Shown here piece after piece: positions 27,209 to 35,168 of a stretch of 64,000 bases of DNA. Every line of letters begins with the position of its first letter. Position 1 is the stretch's first letter. The translations under genes and the position numbers were made by a program. Source of the stretch: Nostoc sp. CHAB 5834 (lineage in GTDB: Bacteria; Cyanobacteriota; Cyanobacteriia; Cyanobacteriales; Nostocaceae); contig JAIVFU010000024.1 in NCBI GenBank assembly GCA_020829485.1, positions 23,410 through 87,409 on the forward strand, written 5' to 3'. The notes under the pieces are model-generated. The model had not been told where the DNA came from, searched no databases, and saw only the letters and a list, made by a program, of their open reading frames with translations.

Positions 27209-28190
27209 TGGTTTTATCCTCCAAAATTTAAGTCTTACCAAACCCTTCGTTATTGCCGAAACACACAATTAAGAGCTACTCGCTTGTCGGCACAAGGTAA
27301 GACAAATAATCAATGCAATTGAAATCAAACTGAAACTAAGCATGAAAGCAACGAGATATTTCTTGGTTAATCTGCAATCCCTCATAATTGTCTATACGAG
27401 GCAGAAATTTATCGTTTTTAACCTGTCAAAGCCTAACAGACTTGGCTGAATGCATATAGCTCATAATTTTACTTCTCCTAGATTCAGAGCGATCATCAGC
27501 ATCGTTGTCATACACACGTTAGCAATTAAATCAAGCTATTGCAATATTCTTTAATCAGAATTTCTTAATACTTGTTAACGACAGGTATATATATGGAAAA
27601 GATTTTATTAAATAAGTTTTTATGAATATCTAAGTACAAATATCTTACTTTCCTGACAATTAAGCCCTCTTTTGGAAAATTGTAGTATCTCAGTCATAGC
27701 TAAGAAACAAAAAAAGATATATAAGTTTTAATTATTGTTTTAAAACCACGTTATTTCAGCTATTCCGCATATTTAAACCAGTATATTCACGTACCTGGTT
27801 AAAATCAGGGTTTTTGATTTTGATATCTTAAATAATAGAAGAAAGAGGGTTAAATTATTGTTTTTAATGCAAATTATAACCGCAGATTTATCTGTAAAAA
27901 CTTTAGTAAAAATGATAACTTGTTTGGCTTTAGCTTTGAGTTCATCAAAGGAATGCTTGAGACTTGCCTGGTGTGTGACAATTCATGCTATTTGGAAAAG
28001 CTAATGATCAACCTAACCCCCTTCCCGATCCTTTAAGATACAAAGTTGGATTAAGCAAAGCGTAACCCAACAAAGCACTCGAAATGTTGAATTATACCAT
28101 TTCACTTTACTAATGATATAAATACGCTGGTAGGGGCTTGTCTTTGCTCATTGGTATCAACTTAAGCTAAAAATTGCTTATCTATTGGCT
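27209..28190. other. AT-rich intergenic region, no gene seen
   Basis: About 980 bases show no protein-like frame or RNA gene. The right end grades into dispersed repeats (attaagcaaagcgtaacccaac near 28053; taggggcttgtctttgctca near 28130). Confidence 0.45.
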
Positions 28191-28303
28191 TCCACGCCCG
28201 CCCAGAAATGAATTTCAGAGGCTCATAGCTAAAGCCTACTGAAGTAGACTAAAGATTTTTCAGATTATTTAGTCATCTTTAGATGACTTTAGCTATTAGC
28301 AAA

Positions 28304-28600
28304 AGACCTCTTGCATAAATCAAACAATTTGAACCCCACCCCGCCAAAGCTACGCTTTGTCTCCCCTCCCCTTGCTAAGGGGAGCAGGGTGGTTTCATAC
28401 AACGAGAGAAAAAAGCTAAAACTGGGTTTCAAAGCCTCTCCCCCCGTGGGGGAGAGGTTTGGAGAGAGGGAAAAAGCCATGCCACAAAACGAGAAATCAA
28501 GACTTATGTATTTTTCTTTTTCCGTATGAAACCACCCTGCCTCCCCTTGCTAAGGGGAGGGGTTGGGGGTGGGGTGTTAGGGACTTTTGCAAGAGGTCTA
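28304..28600. mobile_element. AGACCTCTTGCA-type MITE, itself interrupted
   Basis: The ends are agacctcttgca and tgcaagaggtct, the same family as the uninterrupted element at 57356-57490. It sits inside an older dispersed palindromic repeat (cgcccagaaatgaatttcag ... ggaacttcagttccttgtgg). It carries a third element at 28384-28540 inside it, making a three-level nest. Confidence 0.75.
28384..28540. mobile_element. MITE-like element with CAGGGTGGTTTCATAC termini, 157 bp
   Basis: A perfect 17-bp terminal inverted repeat (gcagggtggtttcatac / gtatgaaaccaccctgc) bounds the element. An 18-bp direct repeat, ctccccttgctaagggga, touches both ends (28366-28383 and 28541-28558). The termini match the 13899-14104 element at most positions, so they form one family. 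Again the target is the centre of a cccc...gggg palindrome. Confidence 0.8.
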
Positions 28601-28806
28601 AGGAACTTCAGTTCCTTGTGGGCATGACTTTTAGGTTAAGTTGACATATCTCTATTAGTAAATCTTGCACTGCGTTTCTATCGCGCCTCGGAATTCATTC
28701 CGAGGCGCGATATCGGTAACTGCGACTGGATTTTTAAGCACTTCAGTGCTTACTACAAACTCATCAAAATTTAATGAGACAGACCACTAATTCAAACTGT
28801 GAGTAA

Positions 28807-30951
28807 TTAAGGGGTCAAAAAGTCTAAATGGTTTCCTGGTTGGGCACGCAAATCTTCTACTGTCCCCTGAATTTGTAACTTGCCTTGATTAAGTAAAATA
28901 ATCCAATCAGCACGGTTAATTACTCTAGGACGGTGGCTAATCAAGATCGTGGTTTTATCTTTGCGATGCAACAAAAGTTGATCTAAAACTTGAGTTTCAC
29001 TAACTGGATCGAGTCCAGCAGTTGATTCGTCTAAAATTAGGACTGGTGGATCGTTAACAATAGCTCTTGCTAGAGCCAGTCTTTGGCGTTGTCCACCAGA
29101 AATATTTGATCCAAATTCACCTAATACAGTTTGATATTTTTCAGGTAGTCTACTAATAAAATCATCTGCCTCAGCAATTTGGCAAGCCTTGACAATTTGA
29201 TCAAAGGTGAGGTGAGGAGAACCTAAGCGGAAGTTTTCAATAATTGTGCGACTCCAAAAATGAGCGTCTTGAGGAACGAGAACAACTTGTTGCCGCAAAC
29301 AATCAAGAGCTAGGTCTTGCATATTATACATCCCAAAACGAATATTGCCAGAATTAGGTGTATATAATCCGGCTATCAGTTTAGCAAGAGAACTTTTTCC
29401 ACAGCCGGATGTACCAATTAGGGCAACAACTTTACCGCCAGGAATTGTGATAGAAAAATCTTCTAGTAGCTCCAACCTGCCAGCGTAGTGAAAGTTTAGG
29501 TTTTTGCAAATAATATCAGCATCACTAGGAATTTTAGCAAAGGGTTTGCTACTATCGCTCGGAGTTTCAGGTGTGGAATCGATAACTTCTGTTAAACGTT
29601 CCGTGGCAGTTTTGGCACGCATGAATTCATCTATAAATCCAATCACAGCACCGATTAATGCCAAAAAATTCCCATTCATCCCGTTAAATGCCAGCAGTTG
29701 ACCGATGCTGAGTTCTTTATTTATAACTAAGACGCTGCCGAAACCAATCAAACTAACGCTGCCAATAGCATAAACTAACCCAGAAAAGGTGCTATTAATA
29801 ATTCCAATCTGAACTGTGCGAAATGTTATGTTTGAGAGCCGACCAAATCTGTTCTGAAATTCTTCCCAAAATTGAGGAGCAGCAGTAGTACTTTTGAGTG
29901 TCAGCGCTCCTTTAAAGCTTTCAACAAGAACACCCTGGTTTTCCGCGTCTAAGACCAACATACTTCTGATTTTTTGTTGAAGTGTAGGCAAGAAAACCAC
30001 CGTAGATGAACTCATGACAATAGCAACAACGACGGCAACAAGGGTGAGTTTCCAGCTATAGAACACCATGAAACCCAAAGAAATCAGTCCGATAAATAAT
30101 TGGCTAGGCAGACTGATAACTGCTTGAGCAACTAGCTGATTAATTTGTTGAATATCTTGCAATCTGCTAACAATCTCACCACTGCGACGTGATTCATAGT
30201 AAGCCAGAGGCAGCCGCAAGATTGCCCTGGCAAATTCTAGAATTAGCCCTAACTCAAGCTTTTGAGCAAAATTGGCAATCAGGTTGGATTGAACTAGTTG
30301 CAAACTACTTGCCACCAAATTCATCACCACAACTGCAATAATTACACCAGCAAGAAGCTGGGTATCACCTCGAACTAATACATCATCTGTTAGAATTTGA
30401 AGTAGGAAAGGAGACGTTAACGAAAGCAGACCGATAACTATAGCGCAGAGAAAAGCCTCAAATATTATGCCGGCGTAAGGCAATGCCCGCCGCGCAAAGC
30501 GCCAAATACCGTTGACTTTATCATCCGGTTGAGCATAAAAGCGAACCGAATCTGGCTCTAGTAAAAGCATGACTTGATCTGACCAAGCCTCAATTAATTC
30601 ATTTCTAGAGACATAACGGATGTTAAAGGCTGGGTCAGCAATTACATATTTTTTGCCTTTCTGACCATACAAAACAACCCAGTGGTAGCCTTTCCAGTGA
30701 ATGATTGCAGGCAGTGGTGCTTGGTTCATTCGGTCTAATATTTCTTTTGATGCCCTGACCGAACGGGCATTGAAACCAAGTGCCTCTGCTCCTCGCCTCA
30801 ATCCCAACAATGTTGTTCCAAGTTGCCCCGTGCCTACCGCTTCTCGGATGCGATTTAGTGTAAAGTTACGGCGATAATGTTTGGCAACGGAAGCAAGACA
30901 AGCAGCTCCACAATCTTCTTCACTATGTTGTGTAACAACTTGGTATTTCAT
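28807..30951 (-). CDS. Peptidase-containing ABC exporter (C39 peptidase + ABC; PCAT type)
   Basis: The product is 714 residues. An N-terminal C39 peptidase has oxyanion Q8, catalytic C14 (EEDCGAACL), H90 (KGYHWVVLYG) and D106 (IADPAF). A six-helix ABC membrane domain (about 155-430) follows, then the nucleotide-binding domain with Walker A IGTSGCGKSS, signature SGGQRQRLALARA, Walker B PVLILDEST and H-loop ISHRP. Such proteins cut double-glycine leaders on the cytoplasmic face and export the core peptide. Three double-glycine peptides lie upstream on the same strand (31849-32829), and an HlyD partner diverges at 33785, so the substrates are probably those peptides. Confidence 0.95.
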   Translation of the reverse strand: MKYQVVTQHSEEDCGAACLASVAKHYRRNFTLNRIREAVGTGQLGTTLLGLRRGAEALGFNARSVRASKEILDRMNQAPLPAIIHWKGYHWVVLYGQKGKKYVIADPAFNIRYVSRNELIEAWSDQVMLLLEPDSVRFYAQPDDKVNGIWRFARRALPYAGIIFEAFLCAIVIGLLSLTSPFLLQILTDDVLVRGDTQLLAGVIIAVVVMNLVASSLQLVQSNLIANFAQKLELGLILEFARAILRLPLAYYESRRSGEIVSRLQDIQQINQLVAQAVISLPSQLFIGLISLGFMVFYSWKLTLVAVVVAIVMSSSTVVFLPTLQQKIRSMLVLDAENQGVLVESFKGALTLKSTTAAPQFWEEFQNRFGRLSNITFRTVQIGIINSTFSGLVYAIGSVSLIGFGSVLVINKELSIGQLLAFNGMNGNFLALIGAVIGFIDEFMRAKTATERLTEVIDSTPETPSDSSKPFAKIPSDADIICKNLNFHYAGRLELLEDFSITIPGGKVVALIGTSGCGKSSLAKLIAGLYTPNSGNIRFGMYNMQDLALDCLRQQVVLVPQDAHFWSRTIIENFRLGSPHLTFDQIVKACQIAEADDFISRLPEKYQTVLGEFGSNISGGQRQRLALARAIVNDPPVLILDESTAGLDPVSETQVLDQLLLHRKDKTTILISHRPRVINRADWIILLNQGKLQIQGTVEDLRAQPGNHLDFLTP

Positions 30952-31848
30952 TTCACACTCCAGTACCCAATAGCATCGTAAAAAAACTTAAAAAAATAGC
31001 AGGGTTTTGTCCCTGCGTGGTTAAAAATTTGACCAACAGTTTAGTTTTACTATAGCGTTTATCGAATGGAAAGAATACACTTTAACCTCTTTCCCAACCT
31101 CTCTTCTGAAAGGAGAGAGGCTTTGATTCTTACTCCCCAACGCTAGCAGGGAACGGGCTGAGGGTTAGGACTGTATTTCATGCAATTGAGAATCGCTATA
31201 TCATTACCATATATGTTGTAAGCTGTTACGTATACAACTTGCATGATCAGGGCGGACAAGATGCCCACCCCACAATCATATTGAAAAAAATATTAGTGCA
31301 AATTGAAGACGCAACAGCTTACTAGGGAAGATTAATCTCTTAATCTTAGTAGCTCAACAACTTCTTTAGTTCTATTAGTTGTAATCGCTTTGAATATATT
31401 TTGTATATCAACAGAGAAAACATTGGGAATTTTCGTATGTTTAGTTTGCTTACTGCAACCGAATAGAAATATTTGCTTATTGGTTTGGAGTAAGTGAGGT
31501 AAAAAGAGTTTCGTTATTTTTCACAAATTATTAAATTGTGATGAATATGGCTGATTTTTTAAATAGCAGCACTTAGTATTTGACTACTCAAGGTAAGCAG
31601 TATCTTTAGCAAAACGATTAAGTAAGTCCATCAACAGTTGCCTATTAGGAAACGTTGATAGACTTTGTTAACTTTGTTCAACAAAAGCATGCGGTAGGAA
31701 TAAACGTAATGCTAAAATAACTGCGATAAGCAACAAAACTAATGTCTTATTAAAAGGCAAACTACACTGTTGGAGCAGATTAGTTTGTTTAAGACATTTA
31801 CCTCAGTAAAGACGCGGTTAATGGTGTACTTACGTTATTCTTTCCCTT
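30952..31848. other. Intergenic between peptide genes and the PCAT gene
   Basis: Nearly 900 bases have no convincing gene. They contain an inverted-repeat element at 31051-31200 (tatagcgtttatcg / gagaatcgctata). The rest is AT-rich. The gap is large enough for the exporter gene to have its own promoter, read leftward. Confidence 0.45.
31051..31200. repeat. TATAGCG-type inverted-repeat element
   Basis: The ends (tatagcgtttatcg and gagaatcgctata) are imperfect inverted repeats related to those at 37656-38014 and 48624-48726. Inside is a ccaacctctcttctgaaagg palindrome whose relative also sits in frame inside the orthocaspase gene at about 39020-39105. Confidence 0.55.
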
Positions 31849-32103
31849 CTACCTAACACCAGCAGTGTTAGAAGCTATTACGTCCTTACTCAAAATAACA
31901 AAATTTAATTGTAGAATAGTGTTTATGTTCACTAAGGGAGAAGGAAGAAGGGTAGGAGCGGGGGTAGGAGCAGGGGTAGGAGCAGGGGTAGGAGCAGGGG
32001 TAGGAGTGGGGGTAGGAGCGGGTCTGTGCTTCTTACCGTACCGACCACCAGACAAACTAGCTTCTTCGGTAACGGTTAATGTAGCGAACAATGTGCTTTC
32101 CAT
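31849..32103 (-). CDS. Double-glycine leader peptide with TPAP-repeat core, copy A (divergent)
   Basis: The product is 84 residues. The 20-residue leader ends [12 protein letters not shown] and fits the C39 leader rule: L at -12, E at -8, L at -4, GG at -2/-1. The predicted core starts RYGKKHRPAP, then has TPTP followed by four TPAP units. It ends with a tail (LVNINTILQLNFVILSKDV...) that differs from the other two copies. It is the copy nearest the exporter gene, and leader and 5' flank are almost identical to copies B and C. Secretion after Gly-Gly cleavage is expected. No Cys, Ser-rich or obvious modification sites are visible. Confidence 0.82.
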   Translation of the reverse strand: MESTLFATLTVTEEASLSGGRYGKKHRPAPTPTPTPAPTPAPTPAPTPAPTLLPSPLVNINTILQLNFVILSKDVIASNTAGVR

Positions 32104-32166
32104 AATCTTAGTTCTCGCTTGATTGTTGAGGTTAAAACTGCGTCACTTTCAACTAATAGATATAAA

Positions 32167-32192
32167 GGTAAAGACAAAATATAGTCTTTACC
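32167..32192 (-). terminator. Hairpin downstream of peptide gene copy B
   Basis: A 9-bp perfect stem ggtaaagac / gtctttacc sits between copies A and B. Read on the minus strand it follows the copy B stop and precedes a short T-rich run. A matching hairpin sits behind copy C, so each peptide gene seems to have its own weak terminator or mRNA-end structure. Confidence 0.5.
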
Positions 32193-32211
32193 TTTATTCT
32201 TTTCGTTCTAC

Positions 32212-32460
32212 TTAACCAACATTAATCTTGTTAACAGCTTCTACGTTCTTGCTGTCAGTAATAACATTGATTTGGTTAATACCTGTCAGGCTCACTGTAG
32301 GTCTGGGAGCAGGGGTAGGAGCAGGGGTAGGAGCAGGGGTAGGAGCGGGGGTAGGAGCGGGGGTAGGTCTGGGAGCGGGTCTGTGCTTCCTACCGTACCG
32401 ACCACCAGACAAACTAGCTTCTTCGGTAACAGTTAATGTGGTGAACAATGTGCTTTCCAT
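32212..32460 (-). CDS. Double-glycine leader peptide with TPAP-repeat core, copy B
   Basis: The product is 82 residues. The leader [20 protein letters not shown] is shared with the sister copies. The core begins RYGRKHRPAPRP, has five TPAP units, then RPTVSLTGINQINVITDSKN and a short tail ending KINVG. The tail alternates Asn with Val/Ile, which suggests a beta strand. The TPAP tract should form a stiff polyproline-II rod, a typical spacer outside the cell. It lies in a tandem array with copies A and C, about 360 bp per unit including the 5' flank. Confidence 0.85.
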   Translation of the reverse strand: MESTLFTTLTVTEEASLSGGRYGRKHRPAPRPTPAPTPAPTPAPTPAPTPAPRPTVSLTGINQINVITDSKNVEAVNKINVG

Positions 32461-32520
32461 AATCTTAGTTCTCGCTTGATTGTTGAGGTTAAAACTGCGT
32501 CACTTTCAACTAATAGATAT

Positions 32521-32552
32521 AAACGTAAAGAGTATATTTTGTCTTTACGTTT
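32521..32552 (-). terminator. Hairpin downstream of peptide gene copy C
   Basis: An 11-bp stem (aaacgtaaaga / tctttacgttt) with a 10-base loop lies between copies B and C. It occupies the same place as the hairpin behind copy B, although the stem bases have changed on both sides (compensatory change), which suggests selection for the structure. Confidence 0.5.
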
Positions 32553-32568
32553 ATTCTTTTGCTTCTAT

Positions 32569-32829
32569 TTAACCAATGTTAATGACGTTAACAGCATTAA
32601 CGTTTTTGCTGCCAGTAATAACATTGATTTGGTTAACATTGCTCAGGCTCACTGTAGGTCTGGGAGCGGGGGTAGGAGCGGGGGTAGGAGCGGGGGTAGG
32701 AGCGGGGGTAGGAGCGGGGGTAGGAGCGGGGGTAGGTCTGGGAGCGGGTTTGTGCTTCCTACTGTACCGACCACCAGACAAACTAGCTTCTTCGGTAACG
32801 GTTAATGTGGTGAACAATGTGCTTTCCAT
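32569..32829 (-). CDS. Double-glycine leader peptide with TPAP-repeat core, copy C
   Basis: The product is 86 residues. Leader as in copy B, core start [12 protein letters not shown], six TPAP units, then [20 protein letters not shown] and an end of VINIG. It differs from copy B mainly by one extra 12-bp repeat unit, two basic/aromatic changes at the core start and Asn/Val swaps in the tail. The promoter for the array probably lies upstream (above 32830), divergent from the small ORF and the hlyD-like gene. The sequence at 32827-32870 (the 5' flank) is repeated before copies A and B. Confidence 0.85.
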   Translation of the reverse strand: MESTLFTTLTVTEEASLSGGRYSRKHKPAPRPTPAPTPAPTPAPTPAPTPAPTPAPRPTVSLSNVNQINVITGSKNVNAVNVINIG

Positions 32830-33586
32830 AATCTTAGTTCTCGCTTGATTGTTGAGGTAAAATTAACGTCACTTTAAAGTAATAAATATAAACATTTAAA
32901 GAGTATATTTAATTACTTTTTTGTTCCGCTAAAAGTATTATACGACTCTTGCTCTAAAGGTCAAGCAATTAATTTTTTAAGAAATATATATTACACCTCT
33001 TTAAAAGAGATACTACATAGTTCTTCTTTATACAAATTTAATTAGAAAAAAATTTTAATTATCAAAAAATCGCAGGCGTCAATATTCATATTCATATAAA
33101 TATGACGAACTAAAACATGTATTTTTTCTGAAAATACATAAGTGAAATATATAGAGTATTAATACTGATAAAATAACGACAACATAAGGAATTAAACATA
33201 AATTTAGTAAACTTAATGTATTTTTTATACAATTTTTACTGAAGTGAGGTGATAAAACTCAAAACTGGGACTCTGCATTTACTAATAAGTGTATTTACTT
33301 ATATTTTTTTTACTTTAACTTTTTACATACAAAGATAAATTGAATGGATATAAATTAATTTAATATAAAACAGCGTAAATTTACTTAATTATTGATAAAT
33401 GAGAAATAGTTGTGAAAAACTTTTAGTTATTATACTATTTATTTTATAAATGAATAAAGAAAAGATAAAATTTTAGATGAAAATTATAAAGATTTTATAT
33501 TACTACTAAAAGGTCTAATTGTTATTTAGACTTAGCTGTATATAAACCTTGTATTTACATACTAACTATATACGGTTAAGGGACTT
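32830..33586. promoter_or_regulatory. Very AT-rich divergent intergenic region of the peptide-export cluster
   Basis: About 750 bases lie between the leftward peptide array and the rightward small ORF and hlyD-like gene. It is extremely AT-rich with many T and A runs. Promoters for both directions should be here. I cannot assign -10/-35 boxes or a regulator site with confidence, and no gene with domain features is present. Confidence 0.45.
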
Positions 33587-33697
33587 ATGAGTAATAAAAG
33601 TAAAAGCTGGCGCTTTCGCCCTGAAAGGCAAAAACGCCAAAATCATGAAATTTCTGCCAAAAATATTCTTGAAATAGAAGAGAGCTTTTATTTTTAG
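33587..33697 (+). CDS. Small basic ORF (36 codons) with its own terminator, upstream of the HlyD gene
   Basis: ATG at 33587 to TAG at 33697 encodes 36 residues. The first half is strongly basic (MSNKSKSWRFRPERQKRQNH) and the second half is EISAKNILEIEESFYF. An aaggga ribosome-site-like sequence precedes the ATG by about 4 bases. A hairpin with a T-run follows at once (33699-33745), so it looks like a separate small transcript. It has no Gly-Gly leader, so it is not an obvious substrate of the exporter. It could be a regulator, an immunity peptide or chance. I do not recognise it. Confidence 0.4.
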   Translation: MSNKSKSWRFRPERQKRQNHEISAKNILEIEESFYF

Positions 33698-33698
33698 T

Positions 33699-33745
33699 AT
33701 CTACCTAAATCTTGATCATCACGCTAACGCTAGGTAGATTTTTTT
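33699..33745 (+). terminator. Rho-independent terminator after the small ORF
   Basis: The stem atctacct / aggtagat has a 25-base loop and is followed by a run of seven T (33739-33745). It lies between the 36-codon ORF and the hlyD-like gene, which suggests that the two are not simply co-transcribed. Confidence 0.6.
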
Positions 33746-33784
33746 GCTAGATTATTTACGTAACCAAAATGTTTTTTAACGTTC

Positions 33785-35119
33785 ATGCTCATTGACCCGC
33801 AACCAGACTTTCTCCGCCTAGTCCAAAACGACGAATATCTTCCCTCAGTCAGTATATGGACGAGGTTAGGAGGAATATTTTTAATTGGAAGTGTTGGCGC
33901 TGCCTTCAGCCTTGCCAGTGTCTTTCAATACAACATCATAGTAAAAGCTGATGCTACCGTCCGCCCAACCGGAGAAATCCGGTTAGTGCAAGCAGCAGCT
34001 GAGGGAACGGTGACTAGCATCAAGGTCAAAGAAAACCAGGTTGTGAAAAAGGGAGATACGATCGCTCTGATCGACAACTCCCAATTGCAAACTAAAAAAA
34101 GCCAACTACTCGGAACTATCGAACAGAATCAGTTACAACGAGCGCAAATTGATGCACAACTAAAAGCGTTAGAAAATCAAATGGCTGCTGAGTCTAATGC
34201 AATGAGGCAGGCAATCACATCTGCCAAAGCAGACTTAAGTCGCAACAAAAGAGATTATCAAGATAGACAAATCACTAGTCTGGCACAAGTACAAGAAATA
34301 GAAGCGGGTGTTGAATTAGCCAGAGAGGAACTGAAGCGATATCAGCAGCTAGGAAATACAGGCGCGATCGCTGCTCTCCAAATTAAAGAAAAAGAACAAG
34401 CTTTTAAAGCTGCTACTGCTAGACTCGACAACGCTAAAGCGGCACTCAATCCCAGCGATGCTAATGTGGCGATCGCACAAGAACGTATTTCCCAAGAGTT
34501 GACGAAGGGTGAGTCTACTATTGCTCAATTGAACAAAGAGAAAGAAGAACTCATCAGGCGTCAAGTTGAAATCCAAAATCAAATTAGCAGCGCTCAACAA
34601 GAACTTAAACAAGTTTTTATGGAACTGCAAAAAACTGTAATTCGTACCTCTGAGAGCGGTACTATTCTCCAACTAGTATTAAGAAATACTGGGCAAGTTG
34701 TTCGTCTTGGGGATGCGATCGCTCAAATCGCTCCCAACAATGCCCCTTTGGTAATCAAAGCCCGTGTTCCCTCTTCAGATATTAGCAAAGTACAGGTGTG
34801 TAAAGTGGCACAAATAGCCAAATGTCCAGAGGGGGAAGTACAAATGCGCCTTTCTGCTTATCCGTACCCAGATTATGGCATCCTCAAAGGTGCTGTCAGA
34901 GGCATTAGTGCCGATGCCATTACATCTCAAGGTAACGGTAACATTCCAATTGCGCCTTACTATGAGGTGACAATTGAGCCAGAGAAACTTTATTTAAAAA
35001 AGGCCGATAAATCCTATCCTATTCAAGCAGGGATGGAAGTTACAGCTGAAATCATTTCCAAAAAAGAAACCCTACTGACATTTATTCTGAGAAAAGCAAG
35101 GCTACTAACGGATGTGTAG
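33785..35119 (+). CDS. HlyD-family membrane fusion protein (type I secretion/PCAT partner)
   Basis: The product is 444 residues. It has a short cytoplasmic N-terminus, one membrane helix (about 29-48, GIFLIGSVGAAFSLASVF), a lipoyl-like hairpin half (VRPTGEIRLVQAAAEGTVTSIKVKENQVVKKGD), a long alpha-helical coiled coil (about 95-290), the second lipoyl half (VIRTSESGTILQLVLRNTGQVVRLGD) and a C-terminal beta-barrel region ending QAGMEVTAEIISKK. This layout is that of HlyD/LcnD adaptors that bridge an inner-membrane ABC exporter and the outer membrane. Its divergent position beside the peptide genes and PCAT makes it part of the same export machine. Confidence 0.93.
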   Translation: MLIDPQPDFLRLVQNDEYLPSVSIWTRLGGIFLIGSVGAAFSLASVFQYNIIVKADATVRPTGEIRLVQAAAEGTVTSIKVKENQVVKKGDTIALIDNSQLQTKKSQLLGTIEQNQLQRAQIDAQLKALENQMAAESNAMRQAITSAKADLSRNKRDYQDRQITSLAQVQEIEAGVELAREELKRYQQLGNTGAIAALQIKEKEQAFKAATARLDNAKAALNPSDANVAIAQERISQELTKGESTIAQLNKEKEELIRRQVEIQNQISSAQQELKQVFMELQKTVIRTSESGTILQLVLRNTGQVVRLGDAIAQIAPNNAPLVIKARVPSSDISKVQVCKVAQIAKCPEGEVQMRLSAYPYPDYGILKGAVRGISADAITSQGNGNIPIAPYYEVTIEPEKLYLKKADKSYPIQAGMEVTAEIISKKETLLTFILRKARLLTDV

Positions 35120-35168
35120 ACTCCTGTATTCCATGTCATTACTATCATAACAATTCCAAATTTTAAAT

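Noticed and set aside
31865..32848. Plus-strand Gly/Val-rich frames (about 83-90 codons) over the peptide array
   Set aside because: They are mirror images of the TPAP repeats: the GVGAGVGAG text is just the reverse strand of a 12-bp repeat. The leader, ribosome-site context and exporter linkage support the minus strand.
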